Of a stretch of 64,000 nt of DNA, positions 61,570 to 64,000 are shown in pieces. This DNA is from Prevotella sp. (GTDB taxonomy: Bacteria > Bacteroidota > Bacteroidia > Bacteroidales > Bacteroidaceae): NCBI GenBank assembly GCA_015060535.1, contig SUYH01000002.1, forward strand, positions 124,001-188,000, given 5' to 3'. Under the pieces are notes generated by a model. The model had not been told where the DNA came from, made no database searches, and saw nothing but the letters and a program-made list of their open reading frames with translations. A program made the position numbers and the translations under genes. Numbering within the stretch: the first letter of the stretch is position 1; each line of letters opens with the position of its first letter.

Positions 61570-63150
61570 TCAGAGCGCATAATATTTGGTAAGGAAATAA
61601 GTTCTTTCCCAATCGGCAATCTTCACATCGGCTTCCTTCGCCGGATGAATATCGAATTCGTCGAGCACCATCACCTGTTTGTCCTTCCGGTCGTAGAGCG
61701 GCCACTCCTTCGCCTTGCCGTCGGGCGATTGCTCAGCCGTGAGCGAGGGGTTGCCCGTCTTGGCGAACTGTATCCACATCTTGCGCACGGTCTTGCAGAA
61801 GGTCTCGTCGAATGTTCTGCCTGTGTCTGCGCTAAACTCCGGGTGGTTGAATACAACTGCCAGTTCTATCGCATGTCCGCACTTCATAATCGGATCTGGT
61901 GACTCTGGCGTGAAATAATAGGTGTAACATTTGCCGCCGGCCTTGGTCTGCTCCTCCGACAGACGGATGATGGGAACATTAAACCAGCTCTGGCTTAACA
62001 GGCTGGCGAACGGCTGGAAATCGTCGCCTTTCACATCCTTCATAAAGCTCTCTACCAGCGCTTTCTCGTCGGCTGGCATCTGGGCGAACTTCCCCTTCTT
62101 GCGGCTTTCCGCAAACTGCTCCCAGCCTTCCGGGCCAAAGCTATATACGAAGAAGTTCATTTCATCCTTGTTACACCCCACAAGAATATCAATGTCTTTT
62201 GCCGCACCATTGGCGTATGCCTCAAATGTGTCGGTAGGCAAATGCCTTCCGTCTCTTTCCGGGAATTGGTGCAAGAAGTTGACAGCAGATGCTTCAAAGA
62301 CTTTCTGGCCGGCAACCTTCATGAGGTCGCCGACAGTCTTGCAGCCAAGCTCATCCAGCAGTTTGTTGGTACATTCGATGGCCTCTTCCGTAGATCTCGT
62401 CAGGTTGACGGAACCGCTCTCGGCAATGAGTCGCTTGAAATACTGGTGTGAGCCCTTTATCAGCGGGAGCAGGGTGCAACTCCCGGCACCTGCCGATTCG
62501 CCGAAGATGGTCACGCTGTCGGGGTCGCCGCCAAAGGCAGCGATGTTTTCATGCACCCACTTCAGTGCCTTGACCTGATCCAGGAGCCCCAGGTTCTGGG
62601 AGTCAGGATAGTCCTTGCCGTCCGGCAGATGTGAGAGATGCAGGAAGCCCATCACGCCAAGTCTGTAGGCAATGGTGACTACTATGACATCTGGATTCTC
62701 TTTCACGAAGTTGCAGCAGTCGAACATCGGGTCGATGGTACCGCCTGCCTCAAAGGCCCCGCCGTGAATCCATACCATGACGGGCTTCTTTAGTGTAGTC
62801 GGGGCATCAGACTTGAATACATTCAGATACAGGCAGTCCTCATCCAAATAGTAGAGGGAGCCTGTCTCCAACTGTCCGTTGCCATAGGCACTCTTGGCAT
62901 TGTAAAAGGCCTCATACACACCGTCGTCGGGCACATAATCCACCGGGGCTTTCCAGCGCAGCTCGCCGATGGGCTGCTTGCCTACGTATGGTATGCCTCT
63001 GTAGACGACGATGTCATCCTTCTTCATGCCTACAAAGGTTCCGTTGATACACTTCACGGCCACCGACGGGTCATAGTTGCCGTCGGTAATCGGCTTGTTC
63101 TCGCCGCCGTACATGGCCTTTAAGGCCTCTCTAATCTCGTTTAAATCCAT
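61570..63150 (-). CDS. Type B carboxylesterase (copy 1)
   Basis: A 526-residue carboxylesterase without a clear signal peptide. The N-terminus PITDGNYDPSVAVKCINGTFVG is shared with copy 2. GGAFEAGG, GESAGAGSCT, GCNKDEMNFF and CGHAIELAVVF carry the oxyanion hole and the Ser-Glu-His triad. It starts 20 bases after the stop of the DUF3089 lipoprotein upstream, so all three probably form one operon. A second esterase follows 37 bases after the stop. Confidence 0.9.
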   Translation of the reverse strand: MDLNEIREALKAMYGGENKPITDGNYDPSVAVKCINGTFVGMKKDDIVVYRGIPYVGKQPIGELRWKAPVDYVPDDGVYEAFYNAKSAYGNGQLETGSLYYLDEDCLYLNVFKSDAPTTLKKPVMVWIHGGAFEAGGTIDPMFDCCNFVKENPDVIVVTIAYRLGVMGFLHLSHLPDGKDYPDSQNLGLLDQVKALKWVHENIAAFGGDPDSVTIFGESAGAGSCTLLPLIKGSHQYFKRLIAESGSVNLTRSTEEAIECTNKLLDELGCKTVGDLMKVAGQKVFEASAVNFLHQFPERDGRHLPTDTFEAYANGAAKDIDILVGCNKDEMNFFVYSFGPEGWEQFAESRKKGKFAQMPADEKALVESFMKDVKGDDFQPFASLLSQSWFNVPIIRLSEEQTKAGGKCYTYYFTPESPDPIMKCGHAIELAVVFNHPEFSADTGRTFDETFCKTVRKMWIQFAKTGNPSLTAEQSPDGKAKEWPLYDRKDKQVMVLDEFDIHPAKEADVKIADWERTYFLTKYYAL

Positions 63151-63170
63151 TGTGTTATTTTATTGATGAC

Positions 63171-64000
63171 TTATTGGTTCGCCTTATATGTTGCGATACG
63201 CTTGGCCACGTTCTCCTTGATGTTGTTGTAGTAGAACGTGTAGTCGTTGTCGTGGAAGCTTGCCGGTCCGAAGAAATCTCTTGCGTCGATGGGCTTGGCA
63301 GTGGTGGTTGTCACTACCACGCCGCGTGCTAGGTTAATCTGCGCATCGGCACCTACGTCGCCAATCTCATACTCGTTGGTTTTCTCGTTAAATACGAGCG
63401 ACCCCTTGTTTTCACTGGCCGGTGCGTAGGTTTCGTCGAGTTTCCAGTTCAGCGGGTTGATGCTTATTTCACCAGGCAGCACCACGACGTTCTTGGCGCT
63501 TTCCTTCACATTTTGGGCACCCTCGGTGTTCCAGCTGACAATGACACCTGCGTCGCTCTCGCCGGTGGCAAACTTCAGGTGCGGATAGTCCCTAAGGTCA
63601 TCTTTCGTGATGGAGTAGCCGATGGCGTATGCAGCAACCATTCGCTTGTAGTAATCGGGGTGCTCCTTGAAGTAGTGCTTCAGTACGTATCTTACCATGG
63701 CCGAGCCTTGGCTATGACCCGCAATGATGAATGGGCGGCCATTGTTCAGGTGCTCGAAGAAATAGTCGAGCGCAGCTTTGATGTCAGTATAGGAAGCGCC
63801 GGCAAGGCCTGGGTCGAGGCTCCCATACTTACTTGATAATTCTCCAGCGTATTTCATGCCTACTTGGCGGTAGAAGGGCGAAAACACATTACATGACTCT
63901 TCAAACACGCTTGCATTGGTGCGATACTCGCCTTGAGCACGGAAAACCATCTCTGGGTTGTCGATAGGGACATAATCGGGCGCATCCTTGTCGAAACTCA
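63171..64000 (-). CDS. DUF3089 alpha/beta-hydrolase-like lipoprotein (copy 3, start missing)
   Basis: The frame stays open to the window end; about 276 C-terminal residues are visible, and the apparent ATG at 63950 is internal. The segment SFDKDAPDYVPIDNPEM matches the same region of the copy at 50170. The nucleophile motif FIIAGHSQGSAMV is intact. The final 20 residues are nearly identical to copy 1. Its operon partners are two type B esterases instead of DUF3667 genes. Confidence 0.85.
   Translation of the reverse strand, partial: SFDKDAPDYVPIDNPEMVFRAQGEYRTNASVFEESCNVFSPFYRQVGMKYAGELSSKYGSLDPGLAGASYTDIKAALDYFFEHLNNGRPFIIAGHSQGSAMVRYVLKHYFKEHPDYYKRMVAAYAIGYSITKDDLRDYPHLKFATGESDAGVIVSWNTEGAQNVKESAKNVVVLPGEISINPLNWKLDETYAPASENKGSLVFNEKTNEYEIGDVGADAQINLARGVVVTTTTAKPIDARDFFGPASFHDNDYTFYYNNIKENVAKRIATYKANQ

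Overview
This window looks like a Bacteroidales chromosome, most likely a Prevotella-type gut or rumen species. Promoters show the Bacteroidetes pattern: a -33 TTG/TTTG, a 19-21 bp spacer, then a -7 TAnnTTTG ending about 7 bp before the start of transcription. Starts lack consistent Shine-Dalgarno sites, many lipoproteins have the Bacteroidetes-style signal, and families largely confined to this phylum recur (DUF3667, DUF4254, DUF3108, DUF3874/VapE, GH97, ECF sigma factor followed by a beta-barrel anti-sigma-like protein). I saw no rRNA, tRNA or CRISPR array.

Layout. 1-659: tail of a CE1-type esterase. 668-9940 (minus): one long transcription unit rimP-nusA-infB-sufB, continuing without a clear break into a GH28 enzyme and a 5'-nucleotidase-like lipoprotein. 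10059-11872 (minus): a CobD-like aminotransferase and an ABC ATPase. 11884-16052 (minus): a Fic protein translationally coupled to a large Dna2-like nuclease-helicase, with a palindrome inside the promoter. 16283-22067 (minus): a compact six-gene operon of secreted, lipo- and zinc-ribbon proteins around a trypsin-like protease. 22500-25800: an accessory patch with a VapE/DUF3874 gene flanked by 104-bp inverted repeats, a VapBC-like toxin-antitoxin pair and gene fragments. 25806-47396: mostly housekeeping and envelope genes (DUF3108, Big_5 lipoprotein, GH3-type ligase, ECF sigma/anti-sigma, serpin, acpP-fabF-rnc, pdxB, DUF4254, glycosyltransferase 9, rubredoxin, dicarboxylate symporter, alanine dehydrogenase, SIMPL, M3 peptidase, GH97). 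47397-54526: small envelope genes and alternating DUF3667/DUF3089 genes below a membrane-bound AraC regulator. 54527-56966: a second VapE/DUF3874 cassette with a different flanking repeat, then a DUF6078 gene. 57076-59560: an SPFH operon whose last gene is broken by a dispersed repeat. 59946-64000 (minus): two paralogous type B carboxylesterases and a third DUF3089 gene cut by the window end.

The most unusual signals are in the two VapE cassettes. Each gene shares a conserved leader, including a conserved 8-codon mini-ORF, and each is framed by inverted repeats, but the repeat sequence differs between copies (CCCTAAC-type versus ATCTCTCCC-type). Next to them, and at 59.7 kb, are short tandem arrays with a regular 21-22 bp pitch and mostly palindromic units. 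I know of no description of this arrangement, although I could not search. All coordinates, alignments and identity counts were made by eye.
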